A stretch of 52,298 nt of DNA, taken from Lichtheimia corymbifera B2541 (lineage: Eukaryota > Mucoromycota > Mucoromycetes > Mucorales > Lichtheimiaceae). Position numbers and translations under genes: made by a program. Each line of letters opens with the position of its first letter. Position 1 is the first letter of the stretch. Under the pieces are notes generated by a model. The model saw nothing but the letters and a program-made list of their open reading frames with translations, made no database searches and was not told the origin of the DNA. Of this stretch, positions 11,961-24,305 are shown one piece after another. The DNA is taken from positions 1 through 52,298 of the forward strand of contig JNEU01000467.1 of assembly GCA_000697475.1 (NCBI GenBank), in the 5' to 3' direction.

Positions 11961-12442
11961 ATGGGTTTAGGTGCTCTAGTGAAAGCTAATCCTGCGTTAG
12001 CCCCGCTATTTTTGTTCGCGGGTGGTGGAGTGGCTGCAGCTGTTGCGTATGTATACAATATCAACAATGCTCTGTGAGTAAGAAAAGGCCGCTAACTAAT
12101 CTTCCGTTTCTTCTAGATATCCAAGTAAGCCTAATACATGAAACATAACTGGCGGCTGCCTCATAATCTGGCCCATATTGACCCCAATTCTATTGTAGTG
12201 TACTTGCTACGCACACATCCTGAGATCCTTGTTGACCGCAAGAACAATCCCGATCCATGGAACCGTGTGCAGCAGCATCAGAATATCAAGGTGAGTGTCA
12301 AAAGATGGAAGATACCAACAAAAGCAAAGCTAATTAATTGGCTGCCTGACCTACGTAGTTCATCAATGCCATGCCTGACTTTTATGCAGCACGCAAGAAT
12401 ATGGAACGCCCCTCACCTTATAGCTACCGCCCCCTACGCTAG
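11961..12442 (+). CDS. NDUFA4/B12D-family respiratory small protein
   Basis: An 89-residue inner-membrane protein of the NDUFA4 (COXFA4)/B12D family, which in animals is a cytochrome c oxidase subunit. Exons 11961..12046, 12117..12124, 12199..12290, 12359..12442. One hydrophobic segment (APLFLFAGGGVAAAVAY, about 15-30) precedes the hallmark VDRKNNPDPWNR, then FINAMPDFYAARKN. The second exon is only 8 nt; without it the frame is lost, and with it the AAVAYPMYLLR junction is restored. All junctions are GT-AG. Length and motif order match the family. Confidence 0.9.
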
Positions 12443-14067
12443 ATAGTTTCAGAATTGCAATATAACAACGGCATGCTGTTCCTGTTGTTGTCGTACATGA
12501 ATAGTGGTTTTGCATATACGCATGTGTCACATTTATACTATGGGAATGGGGAAGTGCATTGATCTCTTTCGTACAACCCCAAACTTTTTCCCGGTATCCT
12601 TTTCACATCTACAGCGAATCTAATCGTGGAAGGAGTGGCATTATGATCATGATCTCCATTTTTATGGCATCAAATACAATGAAGATGGCACACAAAAGAA
12701 GATGTTGTATAATCATTTTACGAGAGAGAGCGTGAATGAAGCAGGTCACACTGGAGGTCATGGCAACCAAGTACTTCTGGGTCAAGAATTAAATTTTGGC
12801 TGCAGTTTTCATTGATGCCGCATATAGTATAATATCAACGCATTATAATGTCTAGCCGCCACTATCGGCAAACGGCATATAAGGTGCCACATCCCTCTTT
12901 GACCCTTCACGGCAAAATGACCTCAACGTACTATCAACCACAATTGCGTGTCATGCCTATAAGTATATCCAATGTCTATGTTTGGAGTATGTAGCATGTA
13001 AAGAAGAGAGTTACTCTAATCATGATAGCTGCGCAAAGTTGTAAAGCATAAAGATACTGCATGATCTTGACAATTGACATCCTACAATGCCATCACATGT
13101 GAATTCTAGGTTATCGCCAATGTATATTGCGAAATGTGTATGTGTTACAACCACGCAGCTTGTTCGGGAATGAATCAAAAATGTCAAAACGCTTTGATGG
13201 GCCTCCTCCTCTTCATTGATGATCTTTAAAAGCAGATGCTCTTATTTTCCCGGTTCAGGGCAAAGTTTATTATAAGCATGCTCCATACAGGGGATATAAG
13301 ACCGGGCTTAATTGCACATGGTAACTCTCCCTTTTCAGGATGATACCTAGTATTATTTCATCATCATCGGGAGTGCAGTGTGGCATGGCAGTGAAAGAGG
13401 TAGCAAGGATTTCATGCAAGTATTTCCTTTCTTGCCAATCCTGCTGTATTGGGAGGCAGAATATGTACATTTTCACAAATGAAAAAACATGCTTGATCTT
13501 TTTTTGCTATTTACAACATCATCCCATTGTATAGAAAAAGGTACGCAATTAGTGTTACTCTGAACGGATCTCCGCTTATATTACATGCTGCTGTTGTGCG
13601 ATCGTCCTTTGGGTAGATCCACATAGAACATCAAGAATGAAAATAAAGGGAGATGAGGAGACAAAAGACAAAGAGTGATATGATGGTGGTACAGTGTGGG
13701 GGATCCATCTCTATCATCGTCTATGTTTTGCTCTTTCTCCTGCCGTTATAAATGCAAGTTAATAAAGTGATTCATTGTTTCAAGAAATTGGTCGAGGAGA
13801 ACACCATTGTATGTCTTATTGTCACTATTAAAGAGACAGACCTCTAATCATGTAGACGTATCATAAAAAAAGAGCACTGCCATGTCTCTGGGATGGTGCG
13901 GGCTGTAAAAAAAAAAAAAAGTTGGTTGTTGCAAAGCGACAGAGGTTGCCAGGCTACAAGCCTAATCGTTGTCGGGACCAGCAGTGCTCAACCCTTTTTC
14001 CAACTCTTTGTCTCTCTCCTTTCCTCTCCTTCCCTCGCTCATCCAAAGCGTCAGCAACTCGAACATC
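12443..14067. other. 1.6-kb intergenic region without recognisable genes
   Basis: Between the NDUFA4-like stop and the ARF6 start. AT-rich, with a 14-nt A run near 13907 and a pyrimidine-rich stretch just before the ARF6 ATG. Short reading frames on both strands match nothing I know. I see no tRNA cloverleaf or repeat. Confidence 0.5.
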
Positions 14068-14819
<752 letters not shown>

Positions 14820-15552
14820 TTAGTATTTATATACCTCTTCCATCTTATCCCTTTGTGATCACCCTCTATTTCTCTCTCACACACACTCTCGCGCACGCCC
14901 ACTACCAAGTTTAAAATATTCCTTTTTTCTTTTTCTTTTTTTCTCTCTTACTGCGTAATAGCTCTTGTCTTGCCCTCCCTGTCCCCCTTCTTATCACGAA
15001 GTTAGTATTGTTACTGTGTTCACTCTCACTCTTTCTTTCGCTGCAAACGTATCTATTATTACAAAACTATACATATGCTTCCATGGAATTATCAAATGGC
15101 ATACAAATTTCGTTCGCATTAATGCACTCTATATTCTGTGAGATCAAGTCAACATGTTGCATAAGGTTACCATGGCATGTGTCACATGATGGCATTTCCT
15201 AGGCAACGTTGTTTGACAACAAGAACTTTGGATGTCATGTAATATAGTGTGACAAACAACGATGGAACATGGCTAACCAATGGGTATGCTCTGTGGGTAA
15301 GTACATAGCAACCAAGTCATCCATACTTTCATTCAATGGGCATTTATAAGCGATTGTGATGTGGACAATGTCATTGGCTCGATCGTTTCAAGCGCACTAA
15401 AGCAAGTAGGATGTGCTGCCATTGACCCCGCTGTTCTTTATTCTCTTTTTCGACTACACCACCAAAGGGGGGGTCAAACCAAGACTAGCTCTCTCTCTCT
15501 CACTTATATTCTTTTACTCCTACACACATTCTTGCTCACTCTCGTTTCGCCA
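14820..15552. other. Intergenic region, promoter of the EDEM gene
   Basis: A pyrimidine-rich 3' UTR-like stretch (about 14865-15050) after ARF6 is followed by AT-rich sequence and a second CT tract (about 15490-15510) shortly before the EDEM start. No gene is visible. Confidence 0.45.
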
Positions 15553-18500
15553 ATGTGTGTTCGTGGCGAATCGGTCTACTCAGCAACCGTTGGACGACGA
15601 GAATATATACACTATGCCACCCATCGCCCCTTGTTGATCTATGTATTCATCATTTCACTGGTGCTGTTGGATTGCTGCGTTGGCATGGAGTTCACCATGT
15701 CTGAAAAGAGACGACTCGAGCTCAAGTACGTTTGCAAACAAGAAGAGAAAGGCTCAGGCTGCTAACTATATTAAAGGGATACAGCCAAAGTAGGCAACAA
15801 AGCTGCTGCTATCATGCATCAACATATGAGCTGATATATCAACATCAACACGCACTTAGGAAATGTTCTTTCACGGCTGGGATAACTATATTCGATTTGC
15901 GTATCCAGAAGATGAGGTATACATATATATTGCTTTGACGGTGTAAAAGCATCTCAATGGCTTATCTTGAATATGTATCTAGTTGAATCCAATGCTGTGC
16001 AATGGTCGAGGAAGCGACAAACTTAAACCGTAAGCAGGTGCAACGCATCATAAACTATCAGCGAATCTAATACGACGAGGTACTAGCGACAATATCAACA
16101 TCAATGACATTCTGGGCGATTATTCTCTTACTCTGGTGGATACGTTGGATACCCTGGCTGTAAGTTTTCTTGTACATGGGGTGGGGGTCGGTTTATCACC
16201 ATACCAACCAAAGTTTTAATTGGATTATCAGGTTATGGGAGAACAGAAAGAATTTGAAAAGGCTGTACGACGTGTCATTGATCAGGTCTCCTTTCATCAA
16301 GATAACAAGGTGCAAATCTTTGAGCTCAATATCCGTGCCCTTGGTGGATTGGTAAGTGAGGATGGCACATTTGACAGCACCTGGTTTAACGTATCGATGC
16401 GTATAGTTATCGGCACATATTCTCGCAAGCGAGCCTTCACTTGGTCATACCATTCCAGGCTATAAGGGCGAGCTTCTTGCACTGGCACAAGATTTAGCTG
16501 ATCGTTTAATGCCAGCATTTCAATATACCAAGACCGGAATCCCATTTCCTAGAGTAGGTCATATTGCTACCATCACTTGATTCAACCCCCCCCCCAACCA
16601 ACCAACAACCGGTCATGTTCTTAGGTTAACTTAAAGCACGGTGTCCCCAAGACCGAGACAGTGGAAACATGTACAGCAGGAGCAGGCAGTCTATTATTGG
16701 AATTTGGCGTTCTGAGTCGACTTACTGGTAACCCACATTATGAGGTATACATACAAGCATAGTGGAATAAGGGGGTTGGTTGGAGGAGGGAAAAGCATCA
16801 TGATTGATTGTGAAATCTTTTAGCAAGTTGCCAAGCGAGCATTACATGCATTGTGGAACAGACGCTCTGATTTAAACCTGCTGGGGAACGTGATCAACAT
16901 TCAAACCGGTCAATGGATCCATACAGCATCTTCTACAGGAGCAGGCATCGACTCGTATTTTGAATACTTGCTCAAAGCTTATGTCTTATTTGGTGATCCT
17001 GAGTATTTGGAGATGTTTGAGGAATCCTATGAAGCTATCATGCAACATGTACGTGATCCAGGCGGCTATCTCTACCGGAATGTACACATGAGCACAGGCG
17101 CATTGATGGCAACATGGATTGACAGCTTAAGTGCCTTTTGGCCTGGTGTTCAAGTACTCTATGGCGATTTGGATGCTGCTGTCAAAGGACATCTCGTTTT
17201 CTACAACATTTGGCGGAAATACCATGCATTGCCGGAACGCTTTGACTTTTACAGAAAGACCGTCGATATTGGTTTCTATCCCTTACGACCTGAATTCATC
17301 GAATCGACTTATTATCTATACCGCGCAACACGTGATCCATTTTATCTTCACGTTGGCGAGATGGTCATTGAAGATCTTAATAACCGTACCCGATTACCTT
17401 GTGGATTTGCAAGTATTGGTGATGTACGCACCGGCCGACTTGAAGACCGTATGGAGAGCTTTCTTCTCAGTGAAACATTAAAGTACCTCTACCTCCTCTT
17501 TGATACAGGTGAGAGAGAATATAGATGCATGCGTGATGAAGAAAACTAACGAGATGATGTTGTCAGATAATGAATTCAATGCCATGGACTCTAATTTTGT
17601 GTTCACCACAGGTAAGTGATCGAGGATGAAAGATGAGGATTTTACGAGTTGGTTAATTGATCTCGTCTACTATAGAGGGACACTTTTTACCGCTGGCAAC
17701 CCACCATCTCACTACCAGCAATTCGTCTTATCCACAATATGCTCAGCACACAACATGTTATAATCCACACTTTAAATCCACTCTACATCACTATATTCGA
17801 CATCCACACAGCATCGACATGTCATCTATTGCCTATCAACCTGAAACCGATTATGCATCTGCTCTTGTTGGTAACACCAAAAACACCATCAAGGACTTAT
17901 ACCCATCTGGACAGTGCACTTCACCTACAGCAGGCATACAATCTTTTGACATTACCTTCAACTCCAACCGTCGAGGTCGCTATCGCCATACTTCGCCAAA
18001 ATTAATGGAAGTTGTTGGAGGCTTTCTTGCAAAATCACTTTCAGGATTAAAAGTCGAGATTACCAAGCGACCTTCAAGGGCAGGTGGTGGCTACCAGGTC
18101 ACACGAGGTTAGTTGTTTTCCTTCTCCTTCCCCTCTCCCTACTTCCTTTAGAGTCTTAGAACCTTCTCTCTCTCTCTCTCTCTCTCTGTTCCTCTCTTCC
18201 TTTCTTGTACAAATTTTATATTACTATCATCATCACCCAACAAGCTAGACACTATTCACTCATTTCTTCTCCTTGTATACAACAATACAACTTTGGCATG
18301 ATCATTCAAATCCACAGTCTATCCCAATCTAAGGTAATAATAAGATTTACACCATTTCCATAATAAGCGCGCTCTGACGTCAAGTTGATAAAATGTAGAC
18401 TTACGGAAGATCAAATGTTGATGGTACCAATGAAGGAAATGGAAGAATATTTACAAGATGAAGCTCTTGATCTTGACGTACCTGCTGGTCAGAGGACTAC

Positions 18501-19068
18501 CAAGTGGGCCCATCGACATGTTGTGGAAATGCGACTGCAAGGATCAAGCACCTCTCATATGTTTGCTGGTGTTGAATCGGCATTTGGACCATCGTTTTCG
18601 GATGCTGAGCTGCATAATGAGCAGGCAGTGATTTTCCTCTACCAAGATGATGAGCGACTTTTGGGTTGTAATCCATACACGGATGAAGACAAGAAATTAA
18701 TCAAGGGCCGCGTGTTGATTGTGAGTCGAGGATCATGCACCTTTTCTAGCAAAGTGCTATGGGCGCAAGATGCAGGGGCGACTGCTGTTGTTTTTGTCAA
18801 CAATGAGCCGACATCGGGTGCATTTCGCGCACTGACTGCAGAGATGGATACCGACACCAACCACATTTACATTCCAAGTATGACACTCTCTTTGGAAGAT
18901 GGCATTGAACTTGCAAGTTTGTTGTCGGACACCGAGCTACGCATGGATTTTGTCAAACCATTTGACTCAATGTTATTGCCATTGTCATTCAAAGAACCAG
19001 TTAGACTCTTATTGCAGCAGGTTCCCGTACATAACTTTGTAATCTTGCACAACAATAACAATCTCTGA
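15553..19068 (+). CDS. EDEM-type GH47 alpha-1,2-mannosidase with PA domain
   Basis: ER-associated degradation factor that trims mannose from misfolded glycoproteins (Htm1/EDEM family), 865 residues. Thirteen exons: 15553..15725, 15777..15789, 15860..15916, 15983..16029, 16087..16159, 16232..16351, 16407..16553, 16625..16744, 16824..17508, 17567..17611, 17676..18107, 18318..18333, 18399..19068. A hydrophobic signal/anchor ([12 protein letters not shown], about 31-42) precedes the GH47 domain: [88 protein letters not shown] protease-associated domain follows near 720-810 ([27 protein letters not shown]), as in EDEM3. The C-terminus has no HDEL-type signal. Microexons of 13 and 16 nt are required for the frame. 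The exact start is uncertain. Confidence 0.92.
18165..18187 (+). repeat. (CT)n run within an EDEM intron
   Basis: A short CT microsatellite inside the 210-nt intron 18108..18317, the longest intron of the EDEM gene, just upstream of the 16-nt microexon. Confidence 0.8.
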
Positions 19069-19224
19069 AGGAATTACCCAATTCTGTTGTCATAAGCTCC
19101 TCTCTCACGGACTCATTCACACACACACACTCTCTCTTTCTTTCTCCCCTCCCCCAACAACCCAACCCACACTCGTCCATGCACCACTTGTTGGGCTGTT
19201 CCATACTATCACAACAACAACAAT

Positions 19225-22200
19225 ATGGCTTTTGTCGGCAGATTGAGCAACCTTTTTACATCAGTGCAATCCTTTTACAATGAACTGAATCCGGCAACAT
19301 TGTCTGGAGCTGTCGACATTGTCGTCGTTCAACAACCCGATGGTGAATTGGCTTGCTCCCCTTTCCATGTACGCTTCGGCAAATTATCATTACTCATGCC
19401 ACAAGAAAAGAAGGTTAGCTACTCCTTTGAAGACGATGATGGCATGCACTGCCATGGTTGATATGCATGGATTTGTTCGGACTCGTGCAACAACACCTGC
19501 TTCATCGTCCGCTGCATTGTAACGAATCATAATACTAATATTCAAGGTGTTATATCTCAGGTGGTCATCAAGGTCAATGATAGCGAGATTGCATATCCCA
19601 TGAAACTAGGAGAGGCTGGTGAAGCATTCTTTGTCTTTGAAACTGAGCATGAGGTGCCTGAAGAGTTCCAGACATCGCCTTTGATGCAGGCTGCAGATAC
19701 ATCATCCAAACTTGGTAGTAGTAGCAATGAGGTAACTACTCTTTTTTTCTCATACATGAAACGTTTACATCTGACTAATGCTCAATCAATCACTATAGGA
19801 ACCACCTTACCTTGATATTGGCGGTTCAAAAGATGACACAACGCATCAACAAGGTAAACAATGACGATGTTACATTTATAGAATAGCATGTGATAAACTA
19901 ATAATCATATTTTCCAAACTTAGCAACCAAGACTGAGACGGACAAAGACGACTTTGACGACCATGAGCAAAAGGATAAGCTACGAATACCAGCTGAGTTG
20001 CAGTCTCCCAAGATGATTATTGAGGAGCAAATGGATAAGGTGGTTACCAAAGTCGATCCATATCACAAGATGGAGCATTTGGAACATGAGACGGCCAAGT
20101 TATCACTGGACGATGAAAAATCTCGACCTCAGCACGACACATATCCTATGGGTGATGGATCCGTACTGCTTGAACGTGTGATGCCTGATGAAGCTGTCAC
20201 CAGCACGACCATTGCCAAAGAGACATTTATTGTACGACCTGCAAATGGAGATATTAACAGCAAATGGATGGATGTCACCCATATACGCGAGGATGAGAAC
20301 ACATTCCCACAAGATACTACCAAACGTCCAGAAACAGCCCACGGTCATGCTGAACATGAATCCATTGTTCTTGATATCGCGGGTTATAAAACAGAGAATG
20401 AGACCCATCCTAGTCGACCCGTAACACCTAGACCTGAAAAAGAACAACAGCAATTAGCATCATCATCATCACCACCAGCATCATCATCATCATCGTCTTT
20501 GGAGAAAGAATCGTCCAGTGGTACCCAACCAGCCCATGTCGTTGAACTTGCTAGTGACAAACGACCTGACAAGAATGAGACTGACACCAAGCGACTTGAA
20601 AAGGATGATAGCAACAATAAGGACGCAACGCTGGATACAAAGTTGCAGTTGGAACCTGGTGCCATATATCGAGTCGAGATGAGTTTATGTGGATTGTCAT
20701 CGTTTGGTCGCGAGGAAAAGGAAAATGGCAATATCTTCAATGAGCAGCAAATCACCTACAGCGACTTTGTACATAATCCCAACATTCTCAACGATCGACG
20801 ATTGGTATTTCGATACAAAGGAAGATATTTTGGTGCTACTCGCAAAGGACCATTGTTTATATCCTTGTTTCTATTCCATGAGCCATTGGATCAAGAAAAG
20901 AAAGATGAGTTGCAGAACCAAGAGGAAGCTGGTGATGAAGCTGACAGTCGAGAATCATATCTATTTGGACGTGGATGGCGTCAATGGTGGAGTCGATCTT
21001 CGGTCACAGATACGGGTGGTGATGGTGTTACGCAAGATGAATTTGCTGGCAATAAGGATGATGAAACAACGACACGCTTTACAACCATGACAATGACAAC
21101 ATCTGTTGGATGGAATGTGGATCAAGAAGGCGAGCAAAATGGATCAGTATTTCCTGCACCGCATAAGAATTACGCAAAGACGCTTCGATTGACATCTGAC
21201 CAACTCAAAACATTGGGGTTGAAAAAGGGATCCAACACTATCACCTATGAAGTGAGCTCAGAATACCAAGGCACAGCAACATGCACGGCCAAAATCTTTT
21301 ATTGGGATTATGACATCCAAATAGTCATATCCGATATTGATGGTACAATCACAAAGTCGGATGCACTGGGCCATGTGTTTACGATGATTGGCAAGGATTG
21401 GACACACAATGGAGTGGCAAAGTTGTACACGGATATTCTCAACAATGGATACCATATTCTGTATTTGACGAGCCGTGCTATTGGGCAAGCTGATTACACG
21501 AGGGATTATTTACGACGAGTCGAGCAGGACAAACACCAGCTACCCGAAGGTCCTGTGATCATGTCACCAGATCGATTATTTACATCTTTTCATCGCGAGG
21601 TCATTATGCGTAAACCAGAAGTGTTCAAAATGGCATGTTTGCGTGATATCTTGCGTCTCTTTGGCGGACACAATCCATTCTATGCTGGTTTCGGCAATCG
21701 CATTACAGACGCCATTTCATATCGCAGCGTCAATGTTCCAGCTTCACGTATTTTCACTATTGATCCTAATGGCGATGTCAAATTGGAGCTATTGCTTGGG
21801 TTTTTATCATCATACATCCATCTCAATGACCTTGTGGATCAAATCTTTCCACCTATAAACCGTGCGTTCACTGAAGAATTCAGCGATTGGAATTACTGGA
21901 AACAGCCCTTGCCAGATATCAATATTCCTGAGCTCAATGAGGATGCACCACCCACGCCCACATCACCCAAACCAGTGCCTATCAAACCAGACCCATCAGC
22001 AGCGTTGCCTAGTGAAACAGTGGTGGAATCGGATGCACAAAAAAGGAAACAACGCGGTATTCTAAGGAGCTTTACATCTCGATCCAACAGCACGGATACA
22101 TCGTCATCGAGATTGGCAGCCATGGGAACTTACTCAATCTCATCGCCATCGTTACTGAGTTATCGACGCATGTCAACCAGCAGTGGTGGAAGGACAAGCC

Positions 22201-22631
22201 CAGATTCAATGAGAGGAGGAGGAGATTTATCTGAAACGCCACACTCCCCCGACAATGGCCTACTAACCTCTTCGCCTCCTTTAGCATCGTCTCCACCCAC
22301 ATCAGGCCGCGTATCACCTGCTCCTTCAAGTGCATCCTCATCCTCTAGCCTTGTCAACAAAATGTTCACTGGTAGCCTTGGAGGTGTACGCAACACTTTA
22401 TCACGCACATTTGCAACTCGCAAATCCTCCCTATCAGAAACATACAATACCACCCTACCCAATGACGATGATGAAAATGATGTTGAGGATTCAAGTGCTG
22501 CTACTACTACTACTACTACGACTACGACGACAAGCAATAAGAAGGAAGAAAAAAAGGGCAGCGAACCAGAATTCAAGTTTGACATGGAAGACGAGGAGGA
22601 CATTGATATGGATAGCATTCCTTTTATTTGA
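19225..22631 (+). CDS. PAH1: Lipin/Pah1 phosphatidate phosphatase
   Basis: Mg2+-dependent phosphatidate phosphatase making diacylglycerol for triacylglycerol and phospholipid synthesis; also limits nuclear-membrane growth. Exons 19225..19413, 19561..19731, 19799..19853, 19924..22631, 1040 residues. The N-LIP domain starts at Met1 (FVGRLSNLFTSVQSFYNEL), with the amphipathic membrane-binding helix at the very N-terminus. The C-LIP HAD domain carries the catalytic DIDGT at about 609-613, then LTSRAIGQADYTR and GFGNRITDAISYRSV. A Trp-containing tail (DWNYWK) follows, and a long Ser-rich acidic C-terminus ending DMEDEEDIDMDSIPFI, like the acidic tail of yeast Pah1 that contacts Nem1-Spo7. The Ser/Thr-Pro-rich regions are plausible kinase targets. 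Confidence 0.96.
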
Positions 22632-22904
22632 TCCATCATCATCTTTGCGTACATATATATACACATACACCAGTTCCAATAGTGCTTTTGCAATAGATTG
22701 TTCTTCTTTGTATATAATAATCATGGCTCATCATCATTGTAAAGTGACACATCTTGTAAAGGACAATCACTAGGGTGTCGAAGAAAACAGCAAACAAATA
22801 CGCTTCCATTGCTATAGAAACAAATTGATTGTGGATTGCTTATGAGGATGGGAAAAAAAACTATGTACATGTGCATATGTGTGTGGATTTGGAATATGAA
22901 ACTC

Positions 22905-23261
22905 TCACTCGTCAAAGACGGTGTTAAAGGTAGGGCTAAAAACATCGCCACTGCTTGCGACAACGCCATCTTCATCCGATAAGGATCGGTAAGCTTGGTG
23001 TTGGTGATTATCGGTTGCCATTCCACGCTTTTGTTCTTCAGCATGATGCTCCAAGATATATTCACCTTCCTTGTTGTACAGAACATTGGCGGCGGTGTTG
23101 TTATCCTGCTGATGTTCCTTGAACTGCTTGCTACTACTACTACTACCACCACCACCATGATGGATCGTACCCGAGGAAGCAACCGTATAGGTTCTTGGTG
23201 CTAGCCATATTGCAGTACGAGTCAAGGCGAAATGTCTTTGTGAAAGCACGCGGGTAAGCAT
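22905..23261 (-). CDS. Small unknown protein, possible mitochondrial presequence
   Basis: A single-exon frame of 118 residues that I do not recognise. The N-terminus (MLTRVLSQRHFALTRTAIW, then LAPRTYTVAS) has four Arg and no acidic residue, as in a mitochondrial targeting peptide. A Gly/Ser run (GGGGSSSSS) and a His/Gln/Glu-rich middle (YILEHHAEEQKRG) follow, and the end is acidic (VFSPTFNTVFDE). It converges on lipin with 273 bp between stops and is divergent from the TFS2M gene. A T-rich stretch upstream on its own strand fits a promoter. It could be a real small mitochondrial protein or a chance frame. Confidence 0.55.
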   Translation of the reverse strand: MLTRVLSQRHFALTRTAIWLAPRTYTVASSGTIHHGGGGSSSSSKQFKEHQQDNNTAANVLYNKEGEYILEHHAEEQKRGMATDNHQHQAYRSLSDEDGVVASSGDVFSPTFNTVFDE

Positions 23262-23625
23262 CAATAAATAGGTGGTGAGAAAAAAAGATAAAAAAAAAAA
23301 AAGAGGACGAGGTTAAGAAGTTGAACAAACATCTACCACCATCTTCAGCTTTATAACCGATACTGTGGGCTGTGGGAGCCAGCATATGCCATCACGTGGG
23401 GTAGGGGATGGTGGCACTTTTGAGAGATCCCAAACCGCATAATTTTTCCTTAACATCGTCTTCCGAGGTGAACAAAGAGAGAGACGAACGCTTACGGCAT
23501 CTGACGCCAAAAAAGCAATCTGCATAATAGTGTGTGCGTCTCCGCTTATGGTAAGTAAGGTAAGACACATACCCACCCCCCAACTAAAATGCCCTGTCGT
23601 CTTTCTTTCTTTTTTTCTTTCTACT
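23262..23625. other. Divergent intergenic region
   Basis: 364 bp between the small unknown gene (-) and the TFS2M gene (+). A purine run at about 23280-23305 and a C/T-rich block (TTTCTTTCT repeats) just before the forward ATG are visible. No other gene is evident. Confidence 0.45.
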
Positions 23626-24205
23626 ATGGATCAGATTAGGCGAAAAAGTAATAAGCATGACGTTATTCATCTATGTAGCTCACTATTGATAATAATAATA
23701 ACGCCATAATGCAGGCGCAGAATTACTAGAGGAAGCATTATGTGACAGCCCTGCACCTGCACATGCAACAGCTGGCAAGTATCAAGTACATGTATGGTTG
23801 TTGTTGGAATCGCCACTAACATTAATATAGACGAGGCCTGTTCAATGGCCAAGTGCATTGAGAAGGAGATCTATGCAGCTAATCACAATCAAATCAACAA
23901 TGAATACAAAGAGTCGATACGATCCCATGTCTATAATCTTCGAGATACAAAGAACCCGCTACGACAGCATGTACTTTCGGGATCCATCAGCCCATCCGAG
24001 TTGGCACACATGGTAGTATCTCCTTACAAATGCGTGTTTATGCGTTATTTATACTCTTTGTTAGACAACAAAAGATATGGCTAGCCCCGAGCTTCGATTG
24101 GAAACAGAACAACTGCGACGAAGGTCGATTGCAGATTCTATGGAATATGACACAATCCAACCTCGGCACCGTGAACAAGATAATCCAGATGAGGATAAGC
24201 AATAA
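23626..24205 (+). CDS. Stand-alone TFIIS central domain (TFS2M) protein
   Basis: 134 residues that are almost entirely a TFIIS central domain, the part of elongation factor S-II that binds the RNA polymerase II jaw. Exons 23626..23647, 23715..23774, 23831..24012, 24065..24205. Signature blocks: AELLEEALCDS, MAKCIEKEIYAANH, YKESIRSHVYNLRDTKNP, LRQHVLSGSISPSELAHM, TTKDMASPEL. There is no N-terminal LW domain and no C-terminal zinc ribbon with its catalytic acidic pair, so it should not stimulate transcript cleavage as TFIIS does. It ends in an acidic hydrophilic tail (PDEDKQ). The second intron (23775..23830) has a GC donor, gcaagt; the neighbouring GT is out of frame. Exon 1 codes only seven residues. 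Confidence 0.82.
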
Positions 24206-24305
24206 AAAAGAATTTTAATAGCATAAAAGGATGACGCATGGTGGATGTCATGGTTACGGAATTCCCGAAACCAAAAGTCGGGTGGATGGGCGGGCATTTT
24301 GCCTT

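Noticed and set aside
12138..12446. Continuous 102-residue frame over the NDUFA4-like gene
   Set aside because: It reads through two introns in the wrong frame; the spliced product is a clear family member.
15361..15552. In-frame upstream ATG for EDEM at 15361
   Set aside because: Would add about 64 residues of CT-tract-encoded low complexity before the signal anchor; 15553 is more plausible, though not proved.
16030..16086. Apparent frameshift between EDEM exons 4 and 5
   Set aside because: The first AG (16068) breaks the frame, but the acceptor ending 16086 gives [17 protein letters not shown], the expected family sequence, so no mutation is needed.
20384..20755. Antisense open frame inside lipin (minus strand)
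   Set aside because: Low-complexity shadow of the Ser-rich coding strand; no family similarity and fully inside a strongly supported gene.
22160..22693. 177-residue antisense frame across the lipin 3' end
   Set aside because: Hydrophobic Val/Ser runs come from reverse-reading the Thr/Ser repeats of lipin; no independent gene signals.
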